Positions 6,308 to 6,640 of a DNA stretch of 6,640 nt are shown piece by piece. The translations under genes and the position numbers were made by a program. Under the pieces are notes generated by a model, which saw only the letters and a program-made list of their open reading frames with translations, was not told the DNA's origin and did no database searches. Source of the stretch: Bacillota bacterium (lineage in GTDB: Bacteria > Bacillota > Syntrophomonadia > Syntrophomonadales > Syntrophomonadaceae); contig JAGFXV010000085.1 in assembly GCA_017861475.1 (NCBI GenBank), forward strand, positions 1 through 6,640, written 5' to 3'. Positions within the stretch are counted from its first letter, which is position 1. Every line of letters begins with the position of its first letter.

Positions 6308-6640
6308 TCAGCTTATTTCCGCCGGTATTTCTCCAAAAATCGAAAATGTCTTCCCTGCAGTTATTTTAACATTAATTAACTGTCCAATTAAATCCTTTGG
6401 CCCAGAAAATATTACGATATGATTGGTGCGGGTTCTGCCGGTCAAGCGTTCCGGATTGGTTTTGCTGGGGCCATCCACCAGTATCTCCACCAACTGGCCT
6501 TCCAAAGCCTGATTGATCTGCAGCGCAATATCATATTGTTTTTTATTGAGCCTCATCAGACGATCCTGTTTTACCGGCAATTCGATCTGATCGGCAAAAG
6601 AAGCTGCCCGGGTACCGGTCCGTACTGAATACATGAAGGT
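6308..6640 (-). CDS. miaB: tRNA-2-methylthio-N6-dimethylallyladenosine synthase MiaB, C-terminal part (cut by window edge)
   Basis: The last 110 residues and stop of a radical-SAM methylthiotransferase; the N-terminal Fe-S cluster domains lie beyond the window. MiaB adds a methylthio group to i6A37 next to the anticodon. The visible part starts in the segment TFMYSVRTGTRAA, equivalent to the conserved S-x-R-x-GT-x-A motif after the radical-SAM barrel, passes through a helical linker, and ends in a TRAM RNA-binding domain with EILVDG, LTGRTRTNHIVIF and GQLINVKIT. This LTGRTRTN pattern and the ms2i6A-type tail favour MiaB over the relatives MtaB and RimO, as does the context upstream of a YlbF/YmcA-family gene and mutS. 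The prolines common in this motif (SPRPGTPA-like) are replaced by V, T and R, a mild oddity. The reading frame is open to the window edge with no start visible. Confidence 0.93.
   Translation of the reverse strand, partial: TFMYSVRTGTRAASFADQIELPVKQDRLMRLNKKQYDIALQINQALEGQLVEILVDGPSKTNPERLTGRTRTNHIVIFSGPKDLIGQLINVKITAGKTFSIFGEIPAEIS

Overview
This window reads as a chromosomal, protein-dense piece of a Gram-positive anaerobe, most likely a member of the Clostridia in the broad sense (Syntrophomonas/Peptococcaceae-like). That placement is inference. It rests on the gene order miaB - YlbF/YmcA-family gene - mutS - mutL, which is typical of Bacillota, on strong AGGAGG-type ribosome binding sites, on repeated TTG starts, and on base composition that looks close to 50% GC by eye. 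I see no mobile element, tRNA, rRNA or CRISPR array.

Everything lies on the minus strand, so the reading direction is from high to low coordinates. First comes the 3' end of miaB (6640-6308, cut by the window edge), the tRNA methylthiotransferase, with its TRAM domain. After 69 bases comes a small YlbF/YmcA-family protein (6238-5849) with a cysteine-rich tail. An 87-base gap follows. It holds a 9-bp hairpin and a second small hairpin that touches the mutS ribosome binding site. Next is a complete mutS (5761-3188) from a TTG start, with an intact clamp-binding motif.

In many relatives mutL would follow mutS directly. Here two genes sit between them: a short HyuA-type hydantoinase/oxoprolinase-family ATPase (3183-1489), and a histone-deacetylase-family zinc amidohydrolase (1492-140) with a roughly 150-residue C-terminal extension carrying two CxxC pairs. 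The N-terminal 46 codons of mutL (139-1) then run off the window.

The junctions are very tight: a 4-base gap from mutS to the hyuA-like gene, a 4-base TTGA overlap into the HDAC-like gene, and a TAAATG abutment into mutL. mutS, the two inserted genes and mutL are therefore probably one translationally coupled transcript. MutS and MutL act together in mismatch repair; MiaB and YlbF/YmcA-type proteins are linked in Bacillus to tRNA modification and to a [4Fe-4S]-carrying complex. What the HyuA-like/HDAC-like pair does between the two repair genes cannot be read from the sequence. It is the most interesting part of the window, together with the cysteine motifs and the structured mutS leader.
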